A stretch of DNA of 64,000 bases from NCBI GenBank assembly GCA_024516155.1, contig JAJJXM010000060.1, forward strand, positions 124,001-188,000. Direction: 5' to 3'. The DNA is from Pyronema omphalodes. Lineage: Eukaryota > Ascomycota > Pezizomycetes > Pezizales > Pyronemataceae. Below are positions 11,710 through 25,790 of this stretch, piece after piece. The notes beneath the pieces are model-generated. The model had not been told where the DNA came from. It saw only the letters and a list, made by a program, of their open reading frames with translations, and did no database searches. How positions within the stretch are numbered: the stretch's first letter is position 1; each line of letters opens with the position of its first letter. A program made the position numbers and the translations under genes.

Positions 11710-14700
11710 GTTGGCTAGGTCGTATTAGTTTTTGAGACAAGAAGTTAGAATGGGATCAGTAGTAGCTTACATTCCGGCTTCAAAGCCTTTTATGGTTGTT
11801 ATCATCGATCGTCCAGGCAAAGGAATCTGACGCCTACCCATAGTTGGATTAAAGAAAACAAAGCAAAATGATAAAGTCTTCGACATGACATATAACAGCA
11901 CAGAAGGGCTTGTAGTTAAGAGGCAGGGTCTGTAGTAGAATAGATTAGCCGATGCTCTCAAATGTAAGATAATTCACAGGATTTTGTAGTAACTTACTGC
12001 CGAACAACAGCACAGTCATCCATTCCAGCCATGATCACGATGACAATGACCCTGGTTGCTCAACATTACCCATGGTGGGTTTATTGTTCCAAGAACACAC
12101 ACAGACAAGCAAAAACAATCACATCGAGAGGATGCACCCCCAGCAACGCTGGATTGGATGGCATCCGTCTATGATTCAGTCCCGCTTTTAAGATCTTGTA
12201 TTCTTCCGTAGAAGAAAACTCAAGATGTCACCATCGGGCTTCTATTATCTCGGTATGTCAGCTAAATCATCTCATCTTTGGTTCAGAAGATCGAACCCCG
12301 AGGATTGAAAGCCAATTTTAATCGGCTAAGGGTTGGTCGACGGATTTCTTACCTGGTGTTTTGCCATGTGGCATTGGTGACACTTCTGTGTTGGCCCAGT
12401 TGGGCTTCGGCGGGCAAGAGCTCTTTTATCTCGTCCGAGTAGAAACTGTTAGAGGCTTTTACAGACAATAAAATATTCTCCGATTTGATTCAAGTCTTGA
12501 TCCCTATTGGCCTCCTGGGGTCAGCTTGATTCAAATATCGTCTTTATTAGTAGCATAGCTCGTGTTGAAGCAACGCGTCCAAAGGCTGGGACTGAGCTTC
12601 GCTTACATTGCTGTCCAAGTGGACTAATTGTTAGAACTCTTTCATCGGAGGAATCCAGTGACGTTAGTACGTCATTGTTCCTGGAGTTGAAGGTATCTTT
12701 GTTCGAATCGTTGTGTGTGATCTTGTTGAGGATGGTGTGAATGAGGAAGGGGAGGATGCGGTTGTTAGGAAGATGTGGGGTGCCAGAGGGGATACGCGTT
12801 GATGGCGGGGTCAAAGGGAGAGCTCTCCCCAGGGATATTCAATGAAAGAAGAATCACAAGTTCTCACCTGAACAAGGGTCCGGCCTTTTTTCAACCCGGA
12901 TTGGGACGAAAATTCTTTCATGTATTAAATATCGATTCGCATATCGTCTCCAGTGTCTTATTGAGCTGGACCATTGTTGATATTTGCTTTTTCTATTTAC
13001 AACGATGCCTGGGAGGGCTACAATGAACATAGTCAAAGTCAGGAGAGACTTTCCGAATTTGACTTCATGTCGACTGCTGCAGTACTTGACTCACAAAAGA
13101 GCGTAGTTTTTATGTCTCGGATTAGCTTGTCCAGCTTGGAAGATTCTTTCAAAGGACGGGACACCATAATGCTCTCAGGTACGTAAAGGCTTTGCCCTTA
13201 TACCCTCACTATCTATAACCAAAAAGGAACCCAACTAGTTCCCTTTGTTCGTTTCTTCATTGACGAGAATACGTATATTGAAAAAAAAAACAGTCAGTAA
13301 TAACATTCAGCAAAGGAGCACTGTATACACAGTCTCTCCTTTATAATAAAAACATAAGCGAAGTCGAAAATATGAACGTTGGGAAACAAAGCCACAGTAC
13401 GAATCTACTACATGAAAAAACCCGGAACTAATGTGATGAGATGGACCGATTTTTTCCAGAGATAAGGTACTAGGGGGACAGCAATTGGGACGTTATGAGA
13501 TTGAGGAGTAAAGCAAGGTGAATGTCAATGATGACTGAATAAGCTGGTCAATTCCAGAGAAAGGAACGCGAAATAAAGATTCATCTACGTAAAACTTGGA
13601 GGATGGAGGGCCGTGACTGCTGGATCACCAGACAAAGCCATGACATATCACTCGCACCGAGTAGGCGATAATCGTCACGAAACAACTGTGTTCGGCGCGG
13701 AAATATTTCAATACAAGAGAAGGTGTGATAATATGCACGAATTCTTGCAAAATTTATATGTAACGTCACATGATTTTGCAGGAATAATGACTAATGAAAG
13801 TGTAAGATTGGGATCTGGATGATTTAGTACAGTTTAAATTACCGTAGTACAGTCTTCTATGGACCTCAAAGTAGATAACATAATTTCTTTATGATACCCT
13901 ACCTTTATGCACTTTTCGCTCGGAATCGGAGCTCTTTATCATATATGGACCTTCCCCGCAATTTGCATATCAACAAAAGTGCAATGATTGATAAATGTCA
14001 TGCATTTCTAATGTCAAACCTGGTTGCCGCGCGTCTCCGCTATATATATATCCGTTCATAGGTCCTATGGAATAAAATCTGGATCCACTTGAGTGATTAG
14101 TCAAGAAACTGTTTAACAACGTCAACGGTTACGGACCATGCGTCCTAGATGGCCGTTAATCGGCCCCACAAATGATATTAATCAAAACTTTACCAATCAC
14201 CGTTGCCAGGAGCAATACTAAGGCATTGCCCTCAGAAATGCTTGCAATGACCCAATACGGATTTTGGTGCAAGTGCCGGTGAGGGTTGAACCCCGTCTCT
14301 AAGATGGCGCGCCGATTTCGGTTGATAACGCCAAGCGGATTTATCTAAATAACCGATCCGATGCGGTTTGTGCCTGGAAAGCTAGCGCAGTGAAGGGGCA
14401 CAAACATTGATAAATGTACAGATGGCCCTGCAGGCGTTGAATGTCGAGAATGTAAGGTTTGGTCCATCGTTCACTCGGTAGTTCTTTCCCGCACTTGTGT
14501 GTTCGCTTTCGTATATTGAACATGGATCTTCACCGGATTCAAAATGCAATCGAACGTTGGCAGAATGCGACTGTAAATTTTCACATTCATTTGTCGATTG
14601 ATCATTTCATGTTTTGAGACCCGATTCGGTATGGTGCAGGGATTAATGAAGAGTTTCGTAGTTCCGTGGTTTCTGTCGATCATCATATTTTTTCCCTTTA

Positions 14701-16601
14701 CTTTTCATCCTCCACCTCCACGTTTGGTCGTTCCATCACAGATTTCAGAAACATCTGATTCTGCAAGCAGCCTCCCTCGAGATCTCTATCTAACAGAAAC
14801 AGTTGGAACGACTAGACTTCGAGACCAATTGCGCGTGCCTGGATCGTGAAAAACAAAGTTCGAAAGCCACCCACCATCGGGTTGAGATGATATGTCTTAC
14901 GGCTCGGAACCCTCGGAATGACCTCACAACTCACGCCAGAGGGTAGAAAACTTCCGAAAAATATTATGCGACTACTGAATTAATCTTGCGTCAACACTCG
15001 GGAACGTGTCTCTGCGTGGCGGTGTCGTCCCCGAAGATTTTGTCGCATAACAGCCATCTGGCCTGAAGCCCACGGAAAGTCTCGTGAGTTCTGATTTTTG
15101 TCTCAGATGAACACCAACTAACTTTGACAGGAACTATTATGCTTTGCCAAGCTCAGAAAGCAAGGTATTGGATCGATATGACTGTGTCGTCATGTACGTA
15201 CCCGAGCCTTTAAAGCATCTGTGGAAGGTACAACACCGACTGCACTTGGAAAGGATACGGCATCACGAAAATACGCCAGTTTACTCGAATTTTAAAAATT
15301 CAGTACCAAATTCCTACAGATTTGCAGATCCCCACACAAACCAATGAGATCGCGCTTGAATCTCCCGTGTACCTTGGAGCGACGTGCGGCAAGGATGGCG
15401 AGTGATCGCTTGAGGACCGGATAGAACCGAGCCCGCTGATCGCGCCTGTTTAGGCTGGCCAACGTGTTGACAGCTGCACGAAAGGGGGGGGGGGGGGGAG
15501 GGGAGTCCGCATCTTCTGAAGCTTTTTTGCGTGCTGTGGGGTGTCTTTCGCCGGCGGGCTTCCCTTATACAGCTAGATTCTGTGCTTCGCGCGGAGAGCT
15601 GCCCTTTAGATGTCAGCAGCTTCTCCTTCTCCAGCCCTGGCCGGCTGCTTCACTAGATGTCAGCAATCTCTCGCGCTGGTCGGCTGGTTCTCTACTCTAA
15701 AGTAGCTGCCAGTAACCTCTCGTGCCACTGCGCAGCCTCTTTCGCTGCATGTTGTATGGACGCTGCGTGTGTCTGGGAAAGAAGAATCATCAGCCATCCT
15801 AATCCATGTCCTACGCAATTTGCCTGTCGCTCACCTACCACTTGCGGGTAGTTGGCTGCCCCATAATTGCCTGCAATTTGCCCAATTACATGGGGAATCC
15901 CACTACTAGATGCCTTGCTCCCATATACCCACTCCCCACAGCCTTTGCCAGTCAGTCGCCCTCATCGTCCACCAGCGCTGTGCTGTAGAGTGCTGAACCT
16001 TTCCTTTGCGCCCCCGAGCATCAGTCAGGTCTGCGAAGCGAGAGGAAATTTCTGCAAATCCTGCAAATCCTGCAAATCTTGCAAATCCTGCGAATCCTGC
16101 GAATTTCCAGCTCAGTTGTTCGACAAAGACGGGTTTCGTGGCATTGTTTCTGAGCTGACGACAAACACACCGCACATCATCCACACACCGAACCGAGTCG
16201 ATTTCCGGGCGCCAAACCGACTGACAACCCGCCCCTTTCAGGAACGCACGGCCTGAGCACTCATCTACTCCGCGAACAAGCAAGCTACTTTCTCTCCGTC
16301 AAACATCTCGCCGCTTCAACACCAACTCACACCTTCACTGCGCATTGCGTCTTACGGCTTTCCGACCAACGTCATTCCTTTTCGTCGTCGGCACTAATCG
16401 CAGCTTTTATTTTTTCGACTCTATTTTCAATCTACTTTCTACCTCTTCGCCCATTGATTTGTTTATCTTGAGTCTTTCCGCAGGTCGGCCATAGTCACTG
16501 TTACATCTTCAACGAGCCAGGCAGCCAGTTAGCAAGGCATCGCACCAACATTTCCAACCAACACTACCACCTTTCGCACATACATACGCTACCAAAAAAT
16601 C
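11710..16601. other. Gene-poor spacer
   Basis: No gene here can be supported. The left end (to about 12032) may hold 5' exons of the decayed minus-strand gene. Coding-like minus-strand fragments occur at 12521-12814 and 12854-13036, the latter followed by a possible donor (CAG/GTGAG) near 12869. I cannot join them into a model. 14.0-16.0 kb shows nothing recognisable, apart from an impure poly-G run near 15485-15500. The last 500 bp are pyrimidine-rich and fit a long 5' leader for OPY2. Confidence 0.5.
16052..16105. repeat. 9-bp tandem repeat (TGCAAATCC), six copies
   Basis: Six near-perfect TGCAAATCC/TGCGAATCC units lie about 500 bp upstream of OPY2, probably in its promoter or leader. In one frame they would read Cys-Lys-Ser, but no gene supports this. 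Confidence 0.8.
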
Positions 16602-18115
16602 ATGGCGCTCCTCCGATATCTATCGGTAAGAGCTATTCTGTTGGCGCTGGTGTTAAATGTAATACTCGCCCATGGCGCTGCGACAGCAGGTAAGTCAGCA
16701 TTCGGCTACAACACCCCGCGATATTCTGACGTACTCGACAGGTCCCGGAAGTTTGATTTTTGCTCGCCAAAACCCCGGGTGTATAACAGGATGTCCAGCA
16801 TTACCGGCGTGCCAATGTAACGACAACCAGCGTTGTGAGCTTACAGCACAAACCTGTGGTGCTTGCGCCGAGGTAAAATGTGTTGATATTGTCCGGCCTC
16901 AAGAGAAATTTTCTGGAGGAGCAATTGCAGGAGCATGTCTAGGAGGACTTGTGGGAGCTACAGTTTTCAGTTTCGTTGTATGGAAGCTTTGTGGAAAGAA
17001 GCGCAAGCGGTCATCTTTTGGAGCTTCTGCAGCCGAGAAGGAAAACGATTTTGGAATGCTCAAGAGCGCGAGGGTATATTTATTTCGAGGCGTTCCAGCT
17101 TGTAGCGGGGCAGTACTGACGAAGAAAAAAGGCTTCAACTCACACGGTCGCATCTATCGCCTCTACTGTCCGCACTCGTGCTTCCAACGTTATTCAGATC
17201 GCATATATTCCCGGAGTAACGAATCGCTCGAATCCCAACTCACCCAGCCACCTCGTACCTCCCGTGCCCCCGATTACCTATGCAGACTCACCTACCGGCT
17301 CACAGTTCCCTCGAACCCCCCACATTGATATACAATTCGCAGCCGATGATTTAGTCCGCAACTCCGTCTACACCGTCGACAACCGTTCCTCAATTGCGAC
17401 CACAATTTACGGCGGCAATGCAATCGTTCATACGGTACAACAACCCACCATGATCCGAGCCGGTAGGGCAGCCGTCGTTACCGTCAAAGCCGGCAGCGTT
17501 GCAACAAACTCGAGCGACAATTCACCAACCCCCGGTAGTCGAGACTCCATCCCCCCAGTCCCCGCTCTGTTCACAACGGCTGGACCAGCAATCGCACAAC
17601 GTAAGCCCACCACCATCGTTACAACCGCCACGGAATCTACCACTGCTGCCCCACCATCTCCAACTTTCTCTATTGGGGCAAATTTTCTCAACAGTGTGAA
17701 CACAAAGGAGGCTGATGCCGCGGCGAATCAAAAGAAGTCTGAACCCATCCCTCAGAATACTAGCACTCAATTCGACAGCGACTCCGACTCCGACGACGAA
17801 AATGATGAACTTGTCCCAGGACATAGAGGAGAAAGGAATAGTGTAGCTGAAAGCTGCATTACGGCCATGGACCCGTGTTCGCCATTTTCGGATGATAACA
17901 TAGCCGAGACTTTACCAGCGGTAGCAATGATAAGAGAGGAGCCAAAACAAGAGGAGGATTTGAATAAGAAGGAGGCAGTAGAAGCTGCAAAGAGACGATC
18001 AAGACAACTGGAGGCTGAGAAGAGGGAAAGTAGGGTCATCATGATGGCGCGGCAGATTGAGAGGACGAACAGTCCGTTTGATGATTCAAATGCTATCGAC
18101 AAGTCATCGCGATAG
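16602..18115 (+). CDS. OPY2: Opy2-type membrane anchor of the HOG pathway
   Basis: In yeast, Opy2 is the single-pass plasma-membrane protein that recruits Ste50 (with the MAPKKK Ste11) in osmostress and related MAPK signalling. Exons are 16602-16689, 16742-17073 and 17132-18115, giving 467 residues. Order: N-terminal signal-like hydrophobic segment (about 1-29); short Cys-rich extracellular domain (about 40-75, with CITGCPALPACQC, QRCELTAQTCGACAE and VKCVD); Gly/Ala-rich transmembrane helix (GGAIAGACLGGLVGATVFSF) followed by WKLCGKKRKR; then a long disordered cytoplasmic tail. The tail has the conserved stretch TRASNVIQIAYIPGVTNRSN, a Ser/Asp/Glu-rich acidic patch and a C-terminal charged helix. 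Intron 2 has the weaker donor GTATAT. The Cys spacing plus the juxtamembrane motif make the family assignment strong. The exact role in this species is inferred. Confidence 0.88.
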
Positions 18116-21100
18116 ACTGTGGTAATTTATGAAAAGTCCCGCGAAGGACAGCAAGAATAACTACTCCATCTTTTTTTTTATGATCTGGGGGTATTTATTA
18201 CCAATATTTTATGGATGAAACGAACTTTTTGGAATTGCCAAGCTCGGCTTATAACTGTTACAGTTTGCGTTTTTTTTATTTATTCGAGTTTTCTCTTTTT
18301 CTTGTATTATTTTGGGGAAGGTAAAGGTTTGGGAATCGGATCATGTTATTGTGATCTGGGATCTGTGGTGTTTGGTTTTTGGTTTTTGGTTTTCGGATGT
18401 TTTTTTTATATTATTATTGGGGAATACCACAGTGTTTTCTTGTGCTTTTGGGAAGCTGAAAGAAGGGTGGGTTTGGTACGACTGGGAAAGTATGTAGGTG
18501 ATATTTACCCACGAGAATACCAAACCGCGGTTTGTTATGTCACATATAATCAATTTCATATTGTGCTACTGTGATTACTGTGATGGCCGGGGTACCAAGG
18601 GGTGAATTCGGGGAATTGATTCCAATTCCAGTACAACTCGGGAGCATTTGAAGCAGGCACCGGTACGCGAATCCAGGGGGTGGAGGGGGTTTGAGTGGGA
18701 TCCCTGGGCTTCCCGAGCTCACAGAGCACTGTCCAGGTCTTGCGGGCTTCAGGTTCACCGGATGAAGGATCCTAAAACAAGGGAATATTGAGCATGTTTA
18801 TTTACTCGATACAGGCACAGGCACAGGCATAGACATCAGAAACACAAGCGACAGGAAGCATCCGTTCGCGCAAATATCTTGTGAATCGTAGTCTGTAAAC
18901 AAATGAAGCTTATTGCATGTGGAAATTTGTCAACGAGGAAATCGCTCAAAGTCATCACAGGAAATCCTTGAGAACCTTGAGAACCTGGGAACGAACAAAG
19001 CACTGGCTGGTTGTTAGTTCTGCAGATTAAGTTTTCGGACTTTACACTTCCCTACCATGGCATACGGAGATGTTAATTAGACTTTGTAATCCGTCCCGTG
19101 AAAGATAGTCTTTCACATTATTGAGATTTCTCGGCACGGACTACAACAGAACGGGGTATGAATGTTACGCCATCTGAACACACCCACTGCAGTCCCCATA
19201 GTTTCACCGGGCAACCCATAATTTTTTTTTTCAACACCGCACGGACTCGCTTAATATTAAACCGCGAGACTTGCTTTGGTACCACCGCGGGGTCCTATCG
19301 GTAAAGTTATCTCGGATGTTGGGCCGAGAAATACGGCTGACGAACGGAAGCGGGGGCAAAGTGGGGCAAGATACGGCGATCGGAATGGGAAATTGAAATA
19401 CCGATGGACTGTATTCAAGCGGCCAAACACGGAATGTCCCGTATACATATGAAAGTTTGACGATTATTTTTTTTTTCTTTGACCATCATTAACTTTCAAG
19501 TATTAATTCTGTGAATATCCGACAAGCCACATGAAGATCTTGCAGGCCCAACAGGCGCAGACAGAGCCCAACAAACCTACATAGTAAAAGCCGACAGATC
19601 CCATGAGTGTACTCATACATATATGCTGTATGCCATATTGCCATCCATCATCCTGCATGATGCGCTGAAAAGCCCTAGCGATGAGTGCATAAATGATATG
19701 TAAATCAGAAAGATAAAATACCACTACTATTAATATCCCCTTATCTCTACGATCGACTTTCTTAGCCTTTTCTTTGTGATCATCAATACATCAACACATC
19801 ATGTGAGTTTTTTTTTCCTCCACAGATACTGTATGTAGAATATCGGCTATGTATATTTATACCTTTATACCTTCTACATATACGACGATCCTATATTCCT
19901 GCTCCTGCTCCACGCCATGTTGTCCATGTTTTGTCTTGACTCTTAACGGATACATACATATACATACCTGAATTGCGCCTAGTGCATACACAACATGGCT
20001 GCCACGATATGTTCGCCAAGGAAGGGCGCCAGCCTACAGGGACATATTTATGTAGAAGTTATGTAGAACGGCTTTGTGCAAATTTATTTATTCATCTGTT
20101 CAATAATAGGCAAGACATAAGAAGTCAAAACTAAGTCCTCGTGGTCCAAGCCTACACACAACCACCTGTAAAGGCCCTTTGGTCTCCTACAGAAACCCCT
20201 ACAATCGGCCTTACATACAAAGAAAGAAAAGAAAAACACAAAAGAAAAAACATAGGGTTATCTTATCCGGTCTTTCTTACCCTTTCGCCTCGCATTATAC
20301 TGCCCTTGCTTCTCATGCCTAGGTTGTAAGTTGTCAGCCTCTGTGCTCATTGTGCTGCAGCCTGTAACCCCCTCGCCTCCCTCGCCTCCTCTTATCTTCG
20401 GGGATGATGTAAGCTCGCGACTACCATCTTCTGGAATAATCTAGAGGTTGGTTCCTTTGCACCTAATGACGTCTACTGGTGGTCTTTTTCTCTAGTGGTG
20501 GTGGTGTTCGGGTGCGAAAGGCCTGTTTACATTTACATTTACATTTTAATAGTACACCGATTGAGGCCTTAAGGCCTATGTGGGACAAAAGAAACCTAAA
20601 TATCCTCTCCTTATGACCAAGACCATCTAAATCGGCACCCCTTTCTCCCACTTCCTAGCAAAAAACGTCCCCAAAAGCCTTTGGCCCGCGGATTAATTGT
20701 GAATGATAAAGCTTAAATGGTAGATGATAGTTGGTGATGGAGTCGCTGGATGGAGGCGGGGGGATGTGCTTAGTTGTGATGTGACTTGGGGGAGGCTATG
20801 TGAGGTGTAAGTAGAGAGGTAAGGCGCTATCTTTGAAGTGTGATAAAATAGGATAGAGGTTTATGATAATTATTTATTCCAGTCAAATAAAACGAGTCGC
20901 GAAAGAGTCGAGAGAAAGATCCACCATAATCAACTTATGCACATGATTTTATACATCTTCTAGTATCCACTGTGTAGTACAAAAATATACCATAAGTCAA
21001 GCCATCGTGTTCTTATTCTCAGGCCTCAGATTGTAATGTAACCCGTATCTTCCCCGATACAACTGTTAGCGACAAACGCAGAGGAGTTCGAGGATCATGA

Positions 21101-21990
21101 AAAGAAAGAGTAGGAGTTCACTTAATTTATTGCACGACTTCCAGTTAACACGATTAGCTCAAGAGTCAGGGTTTGGGGCTCAACCCGCGACGTATATATG
21201 CTTCCTCTTCGTCCGCCATGACCCGCAGTACTATTGTAATTTTGAAAGCCATCAAAAACACAAAGTTCTCAGATACCTACCTATAGAAGCTACAATTTTA
21301 AAGTTCCTCAGTCTCTTCCGGATCTATCCCCTTCATCTTTTCAGTGTTTTTTTTCCCATTAAGCACCTTCCGCATCCGTTCCCCTACCCAGGTCCATCTT
21401 TAGACTCTCCTCTACACTTCCGTTTTTGAGCCTCGTTTAAGAATGTTACCCCGGTTGCAGCTTTGTTTTCGGGAGAGTGTTCGGGTAGATGCAGCTTTGG
21501 TGGGGATAGGAGTGGGTATCAAGCAAATTTATGAAGATAGGTAGATCGGACAGGGAGTGACGGATTTGGGTACACGATAAAGAAGACAGGTATAAGATCG
21601 AGATAAAAGGACTAGGAGAACAAAGAAATAGTAGATGGTTCACTTTTAGTGCAGAGAATACTCGAGGGGAAATGAAATGTATAGAAAGCCTCAGTACGCG
21701 AGTGATATCATATGAATCCATATCCCGGGAGCCTACTCTACATTACGTCATCTAGGATACCCCAGAGTCCCGGACAGAACGGAATTTGGAGGGGTTTCCA
21801 TAAATGGTTTTGTATTATCAGTATCCCTAGGTCACTACTTATTCCTAGGGTTGGTTCAAAGGTCATATTAGTCCCCGTTAAATTCGGAGATAGTATCAGA
21901 TGAATTATTGGATACCCAAGAACTTGTGGTGACCAAACTCATTGCACGGGAAGTACTACTTCTTCCTGAGGAATAATACAGGCTCTTCAG
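18116..21990. other. Spacer, no recognisable gene
   Basis: This begins with AT-rich 3' flank (TGGTTTTTGG-type repeats near 18360-18400), followed by mixed sequence with frequent ATACAT motifs. A leader-like GTGAGT...CACAG pair occurs at about 19803-19829 but no coding frame follows. ORFs are all short and unlike known proteins. The right end (21.7-21.99 kb) may be further degraded LINE sequence leading into the recognisable fragment. Confidence 0.5.
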
Positions 21991-22610
21991 AAGATCCCAA
22001 AAAGGAAGCCAGCTATTTTCCTCCAATTAGCGTCAGGCCATGCTTTGATTGGGACACATCTTGTACGAATCAAGAAGAAAGACTCGGATAGTTGCTGGTT
22101 CTGCAATTCTAGAAAAAGACAAACCCGGGAACACCTGTTTGGCGAATGTAAGGCATTGAAGAGAGATCTCTTGGTGCTGAAGAAGGTTGAAAAGGTGAAA
22201 GGGAAGAAAATGAGTCGAGGGACGAGGATGAACGTGGTGGCTTTGTTCTAAGATGAACGGTTGACAGAACATGTATAAGATTTTCTTCAACGGACGGGTG
22301 TGGGAAAGAGGTTGGAGTAGGATACCATAAAGGTACCACTCTGAATTTACATTTAAACGAAGGTGTTTGTTCGTGGTGATCTATGTCACTATTTTTTGTT
22401 TTTCTCGGTGTTGATTTTGTTTTCTCTTTTTCTGTTGTTTGTTTTTTCATATCGGAATCAGGTGGATATCTGCGGTAAAGGAGATCGGGGGGCCTCATAA
22501 GGTGGTTAATTTCACGAGGACGGACATTGGGTGTTTTGTTGTATTTTCCTGCATGGGCCTTTTAGGCCTCGGTCAGTGTATGATTCAATACATAATAAAT
22601 AAATAAATAA
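21991..22610 (+). mobile_element. LINE ORF2 C-terminal remnant with 3' tail
   Basis: The frame from 21991 reads FLQLASGHALIGTHLVRIKK, then CWFCNSRKRQTREHLFGECK. This Cys-Cys-His-Cys block (CWFC...REHLFGEC) is typical of the region after the reverse transcriptase/RNase H in fungal Tad-like LINEs. After a TAA at 22249-22251 the same frame continues to resemble the family end (DERLTEHV, DFLQRTGVGKRLE) with two more stops, so it is decayed. The 3' end is an (AAAT)n tail at about 22592-22610. Upstream ORF2 (endonuclease, reverse transcriptase) is absent, which fits a 5'-truncated insertion. Confidence 0.8.
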
Positions 22611-25001
22611 GTACTACTGCTCGTTTCTATGGCTCTAGAATCGTGTATTGAAATAAGACATTCCCTCGAGTATAGTTGGCGTGATTTAAATGAAACTACA
22701 CGTATTGTGACATTGACACCACAGTGTCGTGAAGTTTGTGGTAGAGATTGTCTTGAGGTGAATACTACGATTTCATTTGGAAAGTACAATGTTGGTATGT
22801 AATTTAAACTTTAACTCGGTTGTTTTTTGATTGTGTTTCTTCGCAAATGTAATCTTGTTTGAATCCCACTCTTCAAGCGCATAATGTCAATAACACAGTG
22901 GTGGTGTCCGAGTAAATATTTTCCGATATCATGGTTAAAAGATGCTTTAAATATCCGAATTCTTTTATTTGCATCAAATACCTTCACTCTGACTATATAC
23001 ATAACACTGAATTGCACACCCCACAGGAGCGAATCATAATTTCGACATAAAGGGCGAGTGATTTATGGTGTACAGAAGTGGGGCGAACACGAGTCAGGGT
23101 GTTTCCGCAGAGAGAGAGAGAAGGGCGATGATTGGAGTAGCTTCACTTTGTACTTCCGTATTGTGTACGATAACACAATTCTGGCTGTACAGAGATGCCA
23201 GCAATCTTGTCCTTGCATTGCTGGGTGCTAAGCAGAGTAATAAGGTGGGTTCGACCGTCGAACTATGAGGGAAGACAAACATGCTAGCCTGATTTTCACA
23301 TCGTCAGTGAATATCTCACATCGTTCAAGTACCAGAGATTAGAAGTCTCCTTTAGCAGAAAAGAACTTATTGGTAAATATTCCTCGGCAAATATTTGCCA
23401 CAACAAATTATGTTTCATTATATAAAATTACAGCTCATCCAAGCTCTTTCTTTCCGCCTGTATTTACGTTACTAACAACCAGCAGCTGTACTCTTTATCG
23501 TAACTGTCTTGCTGGATAATTTGTCACCCATCAGTTGGCTTCCTGCCACACCAGCTGCAAATAACTGATGAGCAAATAAGTCTTTGCACCGGCCATAAAT
23601 AACTGATGAGCAAACAATTCTACGCACTGGCCACAAGCGACAGAGGAGCCCAAAAACTTGCTATGTTTTCTTCTGAAATTCAGCACCCAGAAGTACTTTC
23701 TCCGCCGTAAGGACTTCGAGACGATATGCTAGATTTGCCTGGCGCCTGGAAGGTGTATTATTATTGTTATTATTATGAATATGCAAAGCCTAAGACCCAG
23801 AATGGATAAAGTTACATCGTCATCATGTGATTAGAGAGTCAAAAGTTATCAATTATCTCTGGTGCAATTCTGGGATGTCGGTGAGTGTAATGACAGAGTT
23901 ATAAAAGCGACAGCAGAGGATGAGGCTGAGTGGTTGGTGAAGTAGTGCCGAACTCGGCATGCCGTCTCTGGAAGGAATGGCCTCATGGTCGGATCGAAGT
24001 TTAATGTTTGAGATCCCGGACTTTCTGATGTTTGATTCGGTTTGTCAAAAGTGAATTATAGTAAATTCACATCTCCACGAAAAGAAGGAGTAACTGCAGA
24101 AGATATAGCCATCTGAATTTAGATTCGAGACAGCTGTAAATGGGCTGTGAATTAATGCGTGCAGTACTGATGATTGATAATTGTCGGCTATCGTACAATC
24201 AGCCAAACCAAAACAGGCAAAGAAACCATCCACTTGGAGGAGATAATCCCTGCCGGTACAGGATAGTACTGACGCAGTCATAAATAAATAAGGAGGTACC
24301 AGCGCTGTATATGTCCGTCTCATGTGTCAATAAGATGAAATAAACTGAAGGATTGGCATAGCCAAAGGTGAAGCCGCTTGAAATGCAGTTTATACAGTAT
24401 TTAAGTGCGTTTTTAAACGTGATGGAAAGAGATCAAGAAGGGAGGTTTTATGAATTTAACTACGTGCAAATTCCGAAGACAGCAGATTTCAACCGGGCAT
24501 ACTAAATCACTCGGTGGCCTAATCCCTCAATCAGAACACAAGCTGTTCCTGAATGAACACGAGATAATAGACGAATGAATGATTATTTTGGCAAGAAGAT
24601 TCTATCCTGGGTGCAGTTAAGTGAACGACTGGACGAGTCTGATTTATGCGATTATTCCTGCATGTGCAGTGCGCATCCTGTATGTAGGGCTAGTAGCGCC
24701 GGGGTGGGCCATGGTTACTAACCATATTAGTCTAGCGCACACTTGGAACTTATGGATAACCTCCAGAAATTTTATCTCGCCACGACCATTGACATCTCGG
24801 ACCGACCACCACCACGTACGTATTACCGATCAACAACCCGATGGACTACGGTGTCGCTTGGAGGAATTGAGTTCTGGCGTGATGAATTGGGACTTTGGGT
24901 TTCATTGCACCGGTTCAGGCGCTCATGCAATCTCAGCGACCCAGCGGTCCTGGGCTTTATAAAAACCTTCAACTAACGAAACTGCAAAATAGTAATTCAC
25001 A
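22611..25001. other. Spacer upstream of eS8
   Basis: This is AT-rich sequence without a supported gene. It holds one short 38-bp tandem duplication (listed separately). The last 300 bp form the promoter and leader of the ribosomal protein gene. Confidence 0.55.
23559..23634. repeat. 38-bp direct repeat, two copies
   Basis: AAATAACTGATGAGCAAA recurs with a 38-bp period, and both copies end in a CACYGGCCA motif. A few mismatches separate them. Confidence 0.75.
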
Positions 25002-25790
25002 ATGGGTATTTCTCGCGACAGCCGTCACAAGCGCTCTGCTACCGGAGCCAAGCGCTCTCACTACCGCAAGAAGCGTGCCTTCGAGCTCGGACGCCAGTCT
25101 GCTGTCACCCGTATCGGACCCAAGCGTACGTAATCCCACGCGCGTCAGCCCTCTCCATCCAGAGATAGACTTTACACTCGTTGCTTTTATGGGGACACGA
25201 TTTGGTATATGTCTGGGCTTTTGGCTGATCCATATTTATAGGTGTCCACGAGGTCCGTACCCGTGGAGGAAACCGCAAGTTCCGTGCTCTCCGTCTTGAC
25301 TCTGGTAACTTCTCCTGGGGATCTGAGGGAATCTCCAAGAAGACCCGTGTTATTGCTGTCGCCTACCACCCTTCCAACAATGAGCTTGTCCGTAAGTTAT
25401 CCCATGTCGTGATCCAGAATATCTGCAGTAGTAATTGACGATGATACAGGTACCAACACCTTGACTCGCTCTGCTATTGTCCAGATTGATGCCGCTCCCT
25501 TCCGTCAGTGGTACGAGGCCCACTACGGACTCCCTCTTGGAAAGAGACGTGGACAGAAGGCTAAGGAGGAGGCCGCTGCCGCCGAGGCTGTGACCAAGTC
25601 CAAGTCTGTTGAGCGCAAGCTTGCTGCCCGCCAGACCACCGCCAAGGTTGACTCTGCCCTCGAGTCCCAGTTCGCCGCTGGACGTCTCTTGGCCTGTGTT
25701 GCTTCCCGTCCTGGACAGTCCGGACGCGTTGACGGATACATCTTGGAGGGTGAGGAGCTTGCCTTCTACCAGCGTGCTCTTAAGAAATAA
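25002..25790 (+). CDS. RPS8: 40S ribosomal protein eS8
   Basis: This is a structural protein of the small ribosomal subunit. Exons are 25002-25125, 25242-25391 and 25450-25790, giving 204 residues, close to the usual fungal length. The N-terminus [20 protein letters not shown], the central [20 protein letters not shown] with [24 protein letters not shown], and the C-terminal [16 protein letters not shown] are all diagnostic. Both introns interrupt an Arg codon after its first base (C/GT). Codon use is strongly biased, as expected for a highly expressed gene. The start is the only ATG that gives the conserved MGISRD terminus. Confidence 0.97.
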
